The notes: generated by a model not told the origin, from the letters alone. Positions 50,678 to 60,401 are shown, counted from the stretch's first letter. The stretch is 64,000 nt of DNA from Pseudomonadota bacterium (GCA_023391095.1 JAEWBN010000016.1:124001-188000); one strand, 5' to 3'. Program-made: numbers and translations.

Positions 50678-53598
50678 CAGCGGGTTCCCTCCTCGGCAGG
50701 CTGGGCGCTGGCCTTGCGGGCGCGTGCCTCTCGGGGCGAACGCAGCGACTGGTGCGCCAGCGCGATCAGGATCAGGACGGTCGAGCCCACAACCAGCAGG
50801 AAGACGCCGAGGTCAAACAGAAGCGCGGTTGCAAGCGGGACGCGGCCGATCCAGGGGATGTCGGCATACTGGAAATAGGTGGTGAGGAAGGGCACGCCGA
50901 AGAGCCAGGATCCAAGCCCGGTCAGGAGGGCAATGCCCAGGCCCGAGCCGATCCAGATCACCGGCAGGATGCGCAGGCGGTCTTCCACCCAGCGGGTGCC
51001 GCCGGCCATGTATTGCAGCAGGAAGGCGATGGACATCGTGATGCCACCCACAAAACCGCCACCCGGCAGGTCGTGGCCGCGCATGAAGAGATAGACGGCG
51101 ACCACGATGATGACCGGAAAGAGCCACTGCATGATCTGTGAGGGGACAAGCAGATAGGCGGCAACGGTTGCGCCCACGGTCCGGTCCGGACGGGCTTCGT
51201 CGAAGGCATTCTGGGTCAGCTGCTGCTGCGGCTTGCCGATGCTTTCGGCCGCCGGACGGAAGCGGCGGAGCAGGGCAAAGACGGTCAGGGCGACAACGCC
51301 GAGCACGGCGATTTCGCCGAAGGTATCGAAGGCGCGGAAGTCCACCAGCATGACGTTGACGACATTGGTGCCGCCGCCCTGGCTATAGGCGTTTTCCAGG
51401 AAGAAGCTGGAGATGCCGTCGATCTGCGGGCGGGTCATGATGAGGTAGGAGACGAGCGCCATGCCCAGGCCCGCCATGCCGGCGACGACCATATCGCGAT
51501 AACGGCGGAACCTGTCGCGACGCTGGGCATCCATGGAGAGGTTGGGCAGGCGCTGGGGCAGCCAGCGCAGGCCGAGGAGGATCAACACAGTGGTGGCGAT
51601 TTCGACGACCAACTGGGTCAGCGCGAGGTCGGGCGCCGAGAACCAGACAAACGTCATGCAGGTGACGAGCCCGGCGCCGCCAAGCAGGATGAGTGCTGCA
51701 AAGCGGTGGAACTTAGCCTGGTAGGCAGCGGCGAGGGCGCAGGCGCCGCCGACGAGCCACATAAGGGCAAAGACAGGATCGACCGGAGAAATAGGCGGGA
51801 CAAGGTTCTCGACACGGTTCCACAGCGGCAGGGCACCGGCAAGGAGGGCCAGCGCCACGATGATCAGCAATTGCGGCTGGAGGCGGCGAGTACCCAGAAG
51901 CGTGTTGAGTGCGCGCGCCCAGCGGCCGGTCACCGTGAGCAGGATATTTTCAAAGATGCGCTGACCGCGGAAGCGATGGAGCAGCGGTGTGCCGTCATGG
52001 CCCTGCGAGAGGTATTTGAACAGAGCAATATAGAGCAGCACGCCGCCCACAAGCGCCACCGCGCTCATCAGCAGGGGCAGGTTGAAGCCGTGCCAGACCG
52101 AGAGACTGTAGTATGGCGTGTCGTCGCCCAGCACTGCGGTGACAGAGGCGGCGAGATAGGGCGCGATGCTGATGCCCGGAATGATGCCCACAGCCAGGCA
52201 AATGAGGACAAGAAATTCGATTGGACGGCGCATGAGCGCGGGCGGTTCGTGCGGCTCCTTGTCTAGCCCGCTGGGCGGGGGGCCGAAGAAGACGCCATGC
52301 ACGAATCGCAGCGAATAGGCGACGCTGAACATGCCGGCCAACGTGGCGCCAATGGGCAGCGCTAGGTTGACGAACATGTTGGGATTGTACGCCGCCGTCT
52401 CGGTGAAGAACATTTCCTTCGACAGAAAGCCGTTGAGAAGCGGCACGCCGGCCATTGCGGCAGAAGCGATCATGGCCAGCGTGGCGGTGAACGGCATGAA
52501 ACGGTAAAGGCCGCTGAGACGACGGATGTCGCGGGTGCCGGTTTCGTGGTCGATGATGCCGGCGGCCATGAACAGGGAGGCCTTGAAGGTGGCGTGGTTG
52601 GCGATGTGGAAGATCGCGGCCACCAGCGCCAGCGGCGTGCTCATGCCGATCAGGGTGGTGATGAGGCCAAGATGGCTGATGGTCGAATAGGCCAGAAGCC
52701 CCTTGAGATCGCGCTGGAAGAGCGCGGCGTATGCACCGATCATCAGGGTGATCAGGCCGGCAAAGGTGACGATCCAGAACCAGCCATCCGTTCCCGACAT
52801 GACAGGCCAGAACCGGACCAGCAGGAACACGCCGGCCTTCACCATGGTGGCGGAATGGAGATAGGCCGAGACCGGGGTCGGTGCCGCCATGGCATGGGGC
52901 AGCCAGAACTGGAACGGGAACTGCGCGCTCTTGGTCATGGCGCCGAGCAGCATCAGGATCAGGGCGAGATTGTAGAGGCTGTGCTCGCGGATCAGTTCGC
53001 CGGAAGCCAGAATGATGTCGAGATCGTAGCTGCCGACGATATGACCGATGACCAGGAGGCCGACGAACAGTGCCAGCCCGCCGGTAGCCGTGACGATCAG
53101 GGCCATGCGGGCGCCATCGCGAGCGTCGCTGCGGTGATACCAGTAGCCGATCAACAGGAAGGAAATGAGGCTGGTCAGCTCCCAGAAAATGGCGAGCTGG
53201 ATAATGTTGCCTGCGGTGACGAGGCCCAGCATGGCGCCCATAAAGGCCAAGAGGAAGCCGAAGAAACGCGGCACCGGATCCTTGGGAGACATGTAGTAGC
53301 GCGTATAGAGCACCACCAGGAAACCGATGCCGGTGATCAGGACGCAGAACAGCCAGGCAAAGCCGTCGAGCCGCAGGATGATGTTCAGCCCAAGGGAGGG
53401 AAGCCACTCGATCTCATGCCGAACCACCCCGCCTTCGACGATTTGCGGGAAGAAGGCGAAGGATAACCCCAGCAGTGTCACACTCAGGATACCGGACAGC
53501 CAGGCTTCAAGATTGCGGGCATTGGCCGGGAGAGTGGCAGCAATCAGACCCGTGACAAACGGCGCTGCGACAATAAGCAGGAGTAAGGAAGATGGCAT
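50677..53598 (-). CDS. mrpA: Mrp Na+/H+ antiporter subunit A, fused A/B type
   Basis: A 973-residue subunit with more than 20 membrane helices. The first ~500 residues are NuoL-like (LAIFWELTSLISFLLIGYW, MTKSAQFPFQFWLPHAMAAPTPVSAYLHSATMVKAG). The middle part holds the MrpA-specific helices with PDLALTQLVVEIATTVLILLGL. The last ~150 residues match MrpB (FMRGHDLPGGGFVGGITMSIAFLLQYMAGG), so A and B are fused, which explains why no separate mrpB is present. The complex expels Na+ in exchange for H+ and helps with alkaline pH and salt. It is the first gene of the leftward operon. Confidence 0.93.
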   Translation of the reverse strand: MPSSLLLLIVAAPFVTGLIAATLPANARNLEAWLSGILSVTLLGLSFAFFPQIVEGGVVRHEIEWLPSLGLNIILRLDGFAWLFCVLITGIGFLVVLYTRYYMSPKDPVPRFFGFLLAFMGAMLGLVTAGNIIQLAIFWELTSLISFLLIGYWYHRSDARDGARMALIVTATGGLALFVGLLVIGHIVGSYDLDIILASGELIREHSLYNLALILMLLGAMTKSAQFPFQFWLPHAMAAPTPVSAYLHSATMVKAGVFLLVRFWPVMSGTDGWFWIVTFAGLITLMIGAYAALFQRDLKGLLAYSTISHLGLITTLIGMSTPLALVAAIFHIANHATFKASLFMAAGIIDHETGTRDIRRLSGLYRFMPFTATLAMIASAAMAGVPLLNGFLSKEMFFTETAAYNPNMFVNLALPIGATLAGMFSVAYSLRFVHGVFFGPPPSGLDKEPHEPPALMRRPIEFLVLICLAVGIIPGISIAPYLAASVTAVLGDDTPYYSLSVWHGFNLPLLMSAVALVGGVLLYIALFKYLSQGHDGTPLLHRFRGQRIFENILLTVTGRWARALNTLLGTRRLQPQLLIIVALALLAGALPLWNRVENLVPPISPVDPVFALMWLVGGACALAAAYQAKFHRFAALILLGGAGLVTCMTFVWFSAPDLALTQLVVEIATTVLILLGLRWLPQRLPNLSMDAQRRDRFRRYRDMVVAGMAGLGMALVSYLIMTRPQIDGISSFFLENAYSQGGGTNVVNVMLVDFRAFDTFGEIAVLGVVALTVFALLRRFRPAAESIGKPQQQLTQNAFDEARPDRTVGATVAAYLLVPSQIMQWLFPVIIVVAVYLFMRGHDLPGGGFVGGITMSIAFLLQYMAGGTRWVEDRLRILPVIWIGSGLGIALLTGLGSWLFGVPFLTTYFQYADIPWIGRVPLATALLFDLGVFLLVVGSTVLILIALAHQSLRSPREARARKASAQPAEEGTR

Positions 53599-53914
53599 TG
53601 TCGCTTGGTGATCTCCAGTGACGCGGATGGGACTTCAAAAGCGCGGGTGACGCGTTTGCATTTGGGGGAGAAACCCCTATCAGATCAACCCCTTGCAAGC
53701 GCTCAAAACCACAATACAGGCAGACGCGCCGTGTCCAAGGCCAAATTCGGAGATTTTTCCGCGGCATGGGCGCGCATGAGGGGCGGGCCGACCGATGACA
53801 GCAAGCGCGCGTGTCGATCCACACCGTTCAACCTTGTGTGACGAACAAATGCGCGTCAGATTTGCCATCGGGTGCGTTAGAGCCATCAAAGGTGCCGGCC
53901 CCTGAGGAAGCGTG
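53599..53914. other. divergent intergenic region, mrp operon / formate dehydrogenase-like gene
   Basis: About 315 bases that separate the leftward mrp operon from the rightward molybdoenzyme gene. I see no gene here; short frames across it lack ribosome sites and family resemblance. Promoters for both directions should lie within it, but I cannot fix them by eye. Confidence 0.4.
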
Positions 53915-56179
53915 ATGAGTGAGAAAACCCCGCGATACGAGACCTATAAGCATCCGGCCGGAGGCTGGGGTGCCGCTGCGGCGACGGCCAAGGTCTTGAT
54001 GGAACAAAGCGTTCTCACCAAGGGGTCGCGCGCGCTTCTGGAGATGAACCAGCCGGGTGGATTCAAGTGCCCATCCTGCGCGTTTCCCGATGCCGATGAG
54101 CGCAAGCGTCTTGAGTTCTGTGAAAACGGCGCCAAGGCGCTGGCCCATGAGGCGACGCGGGCGCGGGTGACGCGGGAATTTTTCGCCGAGCACAGTGTCA
54201 CCGACCTCATGGCTCAGTCCGACTACTGGCTCGAAATGCAGGGGCGGCTCACTGAGCCCATGCGCTATGACGCGGCAACCGACCATTATGTCCCCTGCAG
54301 CTGGGACGAGGCCTTCGCCTTGATAGGCAAGCATTTGCGGGCGCTCGAAAGTCCGCATCAGGCGGAGTTCTATACGTCGGGCCGGACGCCCAACGAGGCG
54401 GCATTCCTCTATTCAATCTTCGTGCGCGAGTTCGGGACCAACAATTTTCCCGACTGTTCAAACATGTGCCACGAGCCGACCAGCCGCGGACTGCCGCCGG
54501 TTCTGGGGATCGGCAAGGGCTCGGTTGTGCTCAAGGACTTCGAGCACGCAGAGGCGATCTTCATTATAGGGCAGAATACCGGCACCAACTCGCCACGCAT
54601 GATGACCAATCTGGTCGAAGCGCGCAAGCGCGGCATCCCTATCGTGGCGGTCAATCCCATGCCGGAGCGGGCGCTGCTCAAGTTCACCGAGCCGCAGGAC
54701 GTGGTGCAGATGGCGACCTTGGGCTCGACGCCGATTGCCAGTGAATTCGTGCACATCAAGATCGGGGGCGACCTGGCGCTGCTCAAGGGCCTGATGAAGG
54801 TCATGTTCGAGCGTGAGGATGCCGGCGAGGAGGTTCTCGACCGCGCCTTTATCGACCAGCACACGGCCGGGATCGAGGCGTTGCGCGAAGATGTTCTGAA
54901 GCAGGATTGGGCCGAGCTGGTCGCTGTGTCGGGCATCAGCGAAGACCAGATCCGGCGCGTTGCGCAAATCTACATCCGCTCGAAGGCTACGATCATCTGC
55001 TATGGCATGGGGCTGACCCAACACCAGCAAGGCTCGCGCCTGCTGCAGCAAGTTGCGGCCTTGCTCCTGCTCCGCGGCAATATCGGCAAGCCCGGAGCGG
55101 GTATCGCGCCCATCCGCGGACACTCCAATGTGCAGGGCGACCGCACCGTCGGCATCGATGAAAAGCCGAGCGAGGCCTATCTCGATCGCGTTCGCGACGT
55201 GTTCGGTTTCGAGCCGCCGCGGGCGCATGGCCATCATACGGTGGAATCGGTGGAGGCCATGCGCCGGGGCGAGGCCAAGGTGTTCATCGGGTTGGGCGGC
55301 AATTTCGTGCGCGCCGTGCCTGACACCAACGAGGCCTATGCGGCCATGCGCAAGCTGGCGCTGACCGTGGGCATTGCCACCAAGCTCAATCGCGGACATC
55401 TGGTACACGGGCAGGATGCGCTGATCCTGCCGGTCGTCGCGCGTTCCGAACATGTGCGCACCAGGCTCGGCGAGCAGATCGTCACTATCGAGGATGCGAT
55501 GAGCAATGTGACGCCATCGCGCGGCGTACTCGAGCCCGCCAGCGAACATCTGCTGCCGGAAGTTGAGATCGTATGCCGCATGGCCATGGCAACGCTTGCG
55601 GACAGCAAGGTCGACTGGGCGCGCTATATCGATGACTACGCCGCCATTCGCGACAAAATCCAGGACGTCTATCCAGAGATCTTTGCCGGATATAACGCCA
55701 AGCTCAAAAATCCCAAGGGCTTTCACCTCGATGTGCCGTCGCGCCGGCGAGTCTGGAAGACGCCGAACGGGAAAGCGAATTTCCTCGTTTTCGAGGGGCT
55801 GCACGTCGATGCCCCGGTCGAGGACAAGGACATGCTGCGCCTCGCCACGGTCCGCAGCCATGACCAGTTCAACACCACGATCTATTCCAATTCCGACCGC
55901 TATCGCGGCGTCTATAATGACCGCCTTGTGGTGTTCATGAATGCCGAGGACCGCAGGGAACGGGGGCTGGAAGCTGGGCAGAAGATCAGCCTTGAGACCA
56001 TTTTTCATGATGGTGTCTCCCGACGCGTGGATGATCTGACCGTGCTGGACTATCCCATGCCGCGCGGCTCGGTAGCCGGCTATTACCCCGAGTTGAACCC
56101 GCTTCTGCCGCTCGAGCACTACGACCGGGTGAGCGGGACCCCCGCGGCAAAAGCCATTCCGGTGCGTGTGGTTCGTTAA
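53915..56179 (+). CDS. FdhF/YdeP-family molybdopterin oxidoreductase
   Basis: A 754-residue molybdopterin enzyme of the YdeP branch of formate dehydrogenase alpha subunits. The N-terminal GFKCPSCAFPD and RLEFCENGAKALAHE are diagnostic of that branch. Cofactor-binding segments follow: FYTSGRTPNEAAFLYSIFVREFG, NMCHEPTSRGL, FIIGQNTGTNSPRMM, YGMGLTQHQQG and RGHSNVQGDRTVGI. A C-terminal dinucleotide-binding domain starts near residue 630. It lacks a selenocysteine. The family's physiological substrate is not well established; formate is an annotation tradition. The fdhD gene directly downstream supports a sulfurated Mo centre. Confidence 0.88.
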   Translation: MSEKTPRYETYKHPAGGWGAAAATAKVLMEQSVLTKGSRALLEMNQPGGFKCPSCAFPDADERKRLEFCENGAKALAHEATRARVTREFFAEHSVTDLMAQSDYWLEMQGRLTEPMRYDAATDHYVPCSWDEAFALIGKHLRALESPHQAEFYTSGRTPNEAAFLYSIFVREFGTNNFPDCSNMCHEPTSRGLPPVLGIGKGSVVLKDFEHAEAIFIIGQNTGTNSPRMMTNLVEARKRGIPIVAVNPMPERALLKFTEPQDVVQMATLGSTPIASEFVHIKIGGDLALLKGLMKVMFEREDAGEEVLDRAFIDQHTAGIEALREDVLKQDWAELVAVSGISEDQIRRVAQIYIRSKATIICYGMGLTQHQQGSRLLQQVAALLLLRGNIGKPGAGIAPIRGHSNVQGDRTVGIDEKPSEAYLDRVRDVFGFEPPRAHGHHTVESVEAMRRGEAKVFIGLGGNFVRAVPDTNEAYAAMRKLALTVGIATKLNRGHLVHGQDALILPVVARSEHVRTRLGEQIVTIEDAMSNVTPSRGVLEPASEHLLPEVEIVCRMAMATLADSKVDWARYIDDYAAIRDKIQDVYPEIFAGYNAKLKNPKGFHLDVPSRRRVWKTPNGKANFLVFEGLHVDAPVEDKDMLRLATVRSHDQFNTTIYSNSDRYRGVYNDRLVVFMNAEDRRERGLEAGQKISLETIFHDGVSRRVDDLTVLDYPMPRGSVAGYYPELNPLLPLEHYDRVSGTPAAKAIPVRVVR

Positions 56180-56991
56180 TGATGAGCAATGGCAAGGGGG
56201 CGGTGGGGCTGGATGTCCTGCGGCTGGGTTTCGAGCAGGAAGCTGACGCCGACATCGTGCGCGCCGTGCCGGTGGAAGCCCCGATTGCCATCGACGTGGG
56301 CGGCATCGGCTATGCGGTAATGATGGCGACACCGACGGAGCTTGAGGACTACGTGACCGGCTTCGCATTGTCCGAGGGGTTGATCGCGCGGGTCGATGAT
56401 ATCGCCAATCTTTCGATTGCCGAAGTCGAGGGCGGGTGGGTTGCGCGCCTGACGCTGCCGACGATGGGAATGGCCAAGGCTGTCAAGCGGGCCAGGAACC
56501 GGGTCAGCGAAAGCTCTTGCGGGCTTTGCGGCATGAACAATATCGCCGAAGTGCTGCGGCCACTGCCAAAAGTGGTGGCTCGCATCGAAACCACGCGCGC
56601 AGCAATTGCCACGGCGCTCGATGGTCTCCCCGCCCATCAGCCGCTCAGCCGCGCAACGGGGGCGGTGCACGCGGCCGCCTTCTGCCTGCCCGATGGCACA
56701 ATCCGGCTGGTGCGCGAGGATGTGGGGCGGCACAATGCCCTTGATAAACTGATTGGGGCGCTGGCGCGCCAGAACATCGACCCGGCAGAGGGGTTCTTTC
56801 TGCTTACCGCGCGCTGTTCCTACGAGCTTGTGGAGAAAACCGTGCGCTCGGGGTGCTCCATGCTGGTCACGATTTCCGCGCCAACCGCCCTGGCTGCTGA
56901 ACGGGCGGCTCAATCCGGTCTGACGCTTGTGTCGTTAGCGAGGCCGGATGCAGCGCTGGTTGTCACTGGTCGCGATGCGATCAGAGGTTAG
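56179..56991 (+). CDS. fdhD: formate dehydrogenase accessory sulfurtransferase FdhD
   Basis: A 270-residue protein that passes sulfur from a desulfurase to the molybdenum cofactor. The swinging CxxC pair is in ESSCGLCGMNNI (about residues 114-118). Other family parts are VMMATPTELEDYVTGFALSEGL, TGAVHAAAFCLPDGTI, REDVGRHNALDKLIG and TARCSYELVEKTVRSG. The ATG shares one base with the stop of the molybdoenzyme gene, so the two are coupled. Confidence 0.93.
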   Translation: MMSNGKGAVGLDVLRLGFEQEADADIVRAVPVEAPIAIDVGGIGYAVMMATPTELEDYVTGFALSEGLIARVDDIANLSIAEVEGGWVARLTLPTMGMAKAVKRARNRVSESSCGLCGMNNIAEVLRPLPKVVARIETTRAAIATALDGLPAHQPLSRATGAVHAAAFCLPDGTIRLVREDVGRHNALDKLIGALARQNIDPAEGFFLLTARCSYELVEKTVRSGCSMLVTISAPTALAAERAAQSGLTLVSLARPDAALVVTGRDAIRG

Positions 56992-57026
56992 TCCAGCCTG
57001 TGGGATGTGAGGATGCGTCTCACCGC

Positions 57027-57836
57027 TCAGTAGCCTGACCCGCCAAGAAACTCCTTCTTAAGCGTCAGAAGGATGATCTTGAGGTCAAGCCAGATCGAGA
57101 AGTGGCAGATATAGGCAATGTCGTGATCGACGCGAGCCCGAGCGAGTGCGGGGCTGTCGGTGCCACCCCGATAGCCATTGGCCTGAGCCCAACCCGTCAA
57201 ACCGGGTCTAACCTTGAGGCGCAAATCGTAATAGGGAACGAGGTCGCGATAGAGCCTGCCAGCGGCGCGCATCCCGGGCACGTGGGGGCGCGGCCCCACC
57301 AGGGACATCTCGCCGCGCAGCACATTGATGAGCTGTGGTAGTTCGTCGATGCTGGTTTTGCGAAGAAACCGACCCAGGGCAAATATGCGAGGATCATTCT
57401 CTACCGTCTGCTGCACCCCCGAGGGATCCCCGATCTCAAGATGCATCGAACGGAACTTGAGGACTTCGAACAGCCGACCGTCGATGCCTTCGCGCCATTG
57501 GCGGAAGAAGATCGGTCCTGGGCTTGCGATCTTGATGGCAACTGCAACCAACACCATGAGCGGAAGCAACGCCACTAACGCGAGTGCAGTCGCAACAATG
57601 TCCAGAACCCGCTTTGCCCGAAGCGCTATTTGGTGACCGGGCCCGAACGCAGGGATGGACGGCACGCCGTGGCTGAAGGTTATCGGCAGTCCGCTCTGAC
57701 GCGCAATTCTGCGGATATGGGACTCTCCAGCCTCCACTGCCGGATTGCGGCCGAAAAACAAGGTGTCGGTCTCGGGAGTAACTAAACTGAAATTTTGAGA
57801 GGCGTTCAAGTCTGTCATGCCGAACTCTTCGCTCAC
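57027..57836 (-). CDS. ExoY-like bacterial sugar transferase
   Basis: A 269-residue membrane-bound sugar-1-phosphate transferase that starts an exopolysaccharide repeat on undecaprenyl phosphate. A soluble N-terminus of about 70 residues leads to one hydrophobic hairpin (about 75-100), then the catalytic part: GPIFFRQWREGIDGRLFEVLKFRSM, FLRKTSIDELPQLINVLRGEMSLVGPRP and VRPGLTGWAQANGYRGGT. It fits the short, single-hairpin ExoY form, not the long WcaJ form. It stands alone on its strand; no other polysaccharide genes are visible beside it. Confidence 0.9.
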   Translation of the reverse strand: MSEEFGMTDLNASQNFSLVTPETDTLFFGRNPAVEAGESHIRRIARQSGLPITFSHGVPSIPAFGPGHQIALRAKRVLDIVATALALVALLPLMVLVAVAIKIASPGPIFFRQWREGIDGRLFEVLKFRSMHLEIGDPSGVQQTVENDPRIFALGRFLRKTSIDELPQLINVLRGEMSLVGPRPHVPGMRAAGRLYRDLVPYYDLRLKVRPGLTGWAQANGYRGGTDSPALARARVDHDIAYICHFSIWLDLKIILLTLKKEFLGGSGY

Positions 57837-58151
57837 AATTGTTCTTGTCGCCGCGCAGTTTTACCTTACCAAACTCTTAATTCTTAGCAAGCAGGAGATG
57901 AGATGACTCTCTTTAACGGTTAATGGCCGGCATGCACAAAGTAGATTCAGATCTCTTCCAAAGCCCCATTTCAAAGGAGTTTCTAAACGCTATGCGCAGA
58001 CAGCAAATCAGTCTTGCAGTTGGCGCGAAGGCAGTTTCTGAGGCTTGTGTCCGTTCTAGATATTAAGGCTGGAGCAGACGACGCCGACCGCGCTAAACGT
58101 CATTGCTATGCCGTTTGCAGGATGCGAAGGAATGATGTACGAAGCCCCCGC
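57837..58151. other. intergenic region upstream of sugar transferase and tRNA-Thr
   Basis: About 315 bases. The part next to the sugar transferase (57837-57960) is AT-richer and probably holds its promoter, and the tRNA promoter must lie near the right end. No protein-coding frame is supported. Confidence 0.4.
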
Positions 58152-58227
<76 letters not shown>

Positions 58228-58240
58228 TATTCGAGGCGCC

Positions 58241-58311
58241 GCTGTCGATCCAAAAAATTGTTGAGTCGATTCCAAAGCTTCGTGAGTCGATCCCAAACAA
58301 GTTTGAGTCGG
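58241..58311 (+). repeat. imperfect 21-bp tandem repeats next to tRNA-Thr
   Basis: Four copies with exact 21-base period of a unit centred on TGAGTCGATYCCAAA: the first diverged (around 58243), the second at 58262, the third at 58283 and a partial fourth at 58304. Read in the plus frame they would encode heptads (SIQKIVE, SIPKLRE, SIPNKFE), so they may be leftover coding sequence of a coiled coil. The array starts 14 bases after the tRNA. Confidence 0.65.
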
Positions 58312-58379
58312 TTAAGCTACGGTGGCGATGTGGTTTTCTTCCGAAAATGCCACCCGGAATCGCCTTCCAAAACCCATGT

Positions 58380-59315
58380 CTAAATGGTGGATTTAGCAGC
58401 TCTCGCCTTGCGCTGAGCGTAGTACCCGTTGTTCGGGTCGAAGCCGGGCTTCTGATTGGCGAACCGCCTCGGGTAACCAGGCACTTTCAGCAGACTCGGC
58501 CAACCTTTTGGCTTGGCCCAGATTGGATGCAGGTCGTCCGGCAAGGCGTTCGCCACTGGTGAACGTCCGTCCCAGGGCTGAAGGTCGAGATAAGGCTCTA
58601 CTTCAACACGACGAAACACCCGCCCCGAGGTGACATCCAAGTCAATAGCTGGCTTCAGTCGGCGCTCATCCGCCCAGGATGCAACTTTCAATCCTTTGAT
58701 GCCGGCGCGAGCGCCGATCTCTCTCTGGAGGATATATTCCTGTGAGAATGTCATGATCTGCTCGACGGGCAACAGCCCGTCCTCGTCCAAAGTCAAATGC
58801 TGCTTGGCCAGAAGGGCTGTCAGCTGGTCGTACTTGGTGATGTTGAGCATCAATTGGGCTGAAGTCAGCGGCACGGCTCCTTGTGGTGCCGTATGGCGCA
58901 GCAAGCGCTGGCTGAGGGCATCGTAGACCTCATCGGCCCCGCGCACCGACAGGGCATTCATCAGCCCCTTTGTCGGCTCACGGTGCAGCCGCACTTCGAC
59001 AAGGCCCCGGACCATGGCCTCAATCATCGACGACCAGGGTTTCCAGCCGGCCGGATACCTCAGCATCACCTCGGATACCGGCACGAAGTCCGGCTCGCAA
59101 GCCCCAGGGACCAGATCAACCAGATCCCTGTCCTTCCGCAGTTTCAGGATGAGCCGATCAAGCCCTCTGGCAGAGTAGCTCCCGCCCCGATCTTCACGGT
59201 AGGCTGCGTGCGCCTCTTCCGTGGAACCAGGACCAACCAATGGAGTCGCGACGTCCCGGTGCACCAGATCGACACAGCGAGACATCGCAAGCCGGCGGCG
59301 AATGCCGTCCGTCAC
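58380..59315 (-). CDS. hypothetical protein coupled to Uma2-family gene
   Basis: A 311-residue soluble protein without any family I recognise. It contains a MTFSQEYILQREIGARAGIKG helix-turn-helix-like region (about 195-215) and an aromatic, proline-rich C-terminus (PWDGRSPVANALPDDLHPIW, FDPNNGYYAQRKARAAKS). The GTG start overlaps the Uma2 stop by four bases (GTGA), so the two are co-translated. The size and style recall proteins of integrated elements, such as C-terminal parts of TniQ-like proteins, but this is weak. It may be truncated. Confidence 0.5.
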   Translation of the reverse strand: MTDGIRRRLAMSRCVDLVHRDVATPLVGPGSTEEAHAAYREDRGGSYSARGLDRLILKLRKDRDLVDLVPGACEPDFVPVSEVMLRYPAGWKPWSSMIEAMVRGLVEVRLHREPTKGLMNALSVRGADEVYDALSQRLLRHTAPQGAVPLTSAQLMLNITKYDQLTALLAKQHLTLDEDGLLPVEQIMTFSQEYILQREIGARAGIKGLKVASWADERRLKPAIDLDVTSGRVFRRVEVEPYLDLQPWDGRSPVANALPDDLHPIWAKPKGWPSLLKVPGYPRRFANQKPGFDPNNGYYAQRKARAAKSTI

Positions 59316-59917
59316 ATGCGTGGGACAGAACCCGGATTTAGATCAATGGCTTTGAACCGCGGCTTGGGATCCAACGTGTCGTAAATGTCCACCAATGCCA
59401 ATGACGCCGAGATTTCCGGTAGCGGAATGATGTCAGCCAAGTCCTCGTATCGTTCAGGGACCCAGGTGGCGTCCACACGACGATAGGCCTTCACGGAAAC
59501 ATGGGATGGATCGACCAGAAGCACGACCCGAATGTCGGGATGTGATTGATAGTCGTCGAGCTTGTCGGTGTGGTCGATTGCGTTGGTACTGTCCGAGAGG
59601 ACTTCTACAACCACCGTGGGACCTGTGGCATGGGTCGCATTCGAGTCTTTTGGCCCGCAGTCCACGACCACGTCGGGAAGTCGACGGTTTCCGCCGGCCA
59701 AAACATAAGTGTCGCTCCCCGTCGCCCTGCACCCTTGGTTCTTAGCGCTAGGGGCCAAACTGGTAAGGATGTTGCTTGCGGCTACAGCATGGTCCTGCTT
59801 GGCTCCAGCCATCATCTCCAAGGGATAGCCATTGACGAACTCGTATCGACCGGGCTGAACTGCGACCCACTCCATGAATTCTTCGTCTGTCATGGGTTCG
59901 TATTTAGGCAATCCCAT
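59312..59917 (-). CDS. Uma2-family (DUF820) putative endonuclease
   Basis: A 201-residue protein of the Uma2 family, a PD-(D/E)xK-type nuclease fold. Visible parts are YEPMTDEEFMEWVAVQPG, RYEFVNGYPLEMMAGAKQDHA, RLPDVVVDCGPKD (with the catalytic Asp) and PTVVVEVLSDSTNAID with LDDYQSHPDIRVVLLVD (Glu and following strand). The usual 'dl..K...Y' element appears as DKLDDYQ. The family spreads with mobile DNA; its cellular role is unclear. It is the first gene of the pair with the unknown protein. Confidence 0.82.
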   Translation of the reverse strand: MGLPKYEPMTDEEFMEWVAVQPGRYEFVNGYPLEMMAGAKQDHAVAASNILTSLAPSAKNQGCRATGSDTYVLAGGNRRLPDVVVDCGPKDSNATHATGPTVVVEVLSDSTNAIDHTDKLDDYQSHPDIRVVLLVDPSHVSVKAYRRVDATWVPERYEDLADIIPLPEISASLALVDIYDTLDPKPRFKAIDLNPGSVPRM

Positions 59918-60230
59918 GTCTGGCTCCAGTTGGCTTAGGTCAGGTCAGTTTGGAGCTGAAGTATGCCGCAAATGCTCGAAAATATCGATATCGGAATCTC
60001 TCAGGCCCGATGTAAGCAATATGCGTCTCAAGCAGCTCGTCGTCGGCACCAACAATATGGCCACTACCACGCATCTTTTCGAGAGGCTTGAGCCGCCGCT
60101 CGCCACAGCGATTTCCAATCTGAAAGGCGGCAGTCGGGATGCACGCCAAAAGGAGAAGGAAAAGCAGTTGCGCCGGCTTGCAAAGGACAGGCTTGTCCTC
60201 ACGATGAAGCGTAAGCACGAGTAGCTTGTG
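59918..60230. other. intergenic stretch with only doubtful small frames
   Basis: About 310 bases. A plus-strand frame from ATG 60057 to 60224 gives a very basic 55-residue product (with DARQKEKEKQLRRLAKDRL), but it has no ribosome site and no known relative, so I do not call it. A minus-strand frame over the same bases is equally unsupported. Confidence 0.35.
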
Positions 60231-60401
60231 CTAACCATCACACAAGACCGCCCCACCCAAGACCGCGTAGAGAGTGACAACAAGGCCAAGGTCGCCATTC
60301 ATCCAGGCTACGTACATAAGGGGCGAAAAGCCCACCAGATAGCAGACCAAGGCTGGAGAGTTCGTCCACCCCTGCAGAAACCAGTTCTTTAACTTCTTCA
60401 T
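60231..60401 (-). CDS. small membrane hypothetical protein
   Basis: A 56-residue product with two hydrophobic stretches (about 16-32 and 37-53). GGAA lies eight bases before the ATG. The lysine-rich, amphipathic start (MKKLKNWFLQGW) followed by helices is plausible for a small membrane protein, but there is no known family match. Confidence 0.4.
   Translation of the reverse strand: MKKLKNWFLQGWTNSPALVCYLVGFSPLMYVAWMNGDLGLVVTLYAVLGGAVLCDG

Noticed and set aside
54458..56368. 636-codon minus-strand frame
   Set aside because: Antisense to the FdhF/YdeP-type gene, whose motifs run without break on the plus strand.
58241..58311. Possible CRISPR array
   Set aside because: The repeats are directly adjoining with a 21-base period and no spacers, and no cas genes are present.
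59874..60224. Small basic protein on the plus strand
   Set aside because: No ribosome site, no family likeness, overlaps the start of the Uma2 gene; left uncalled.
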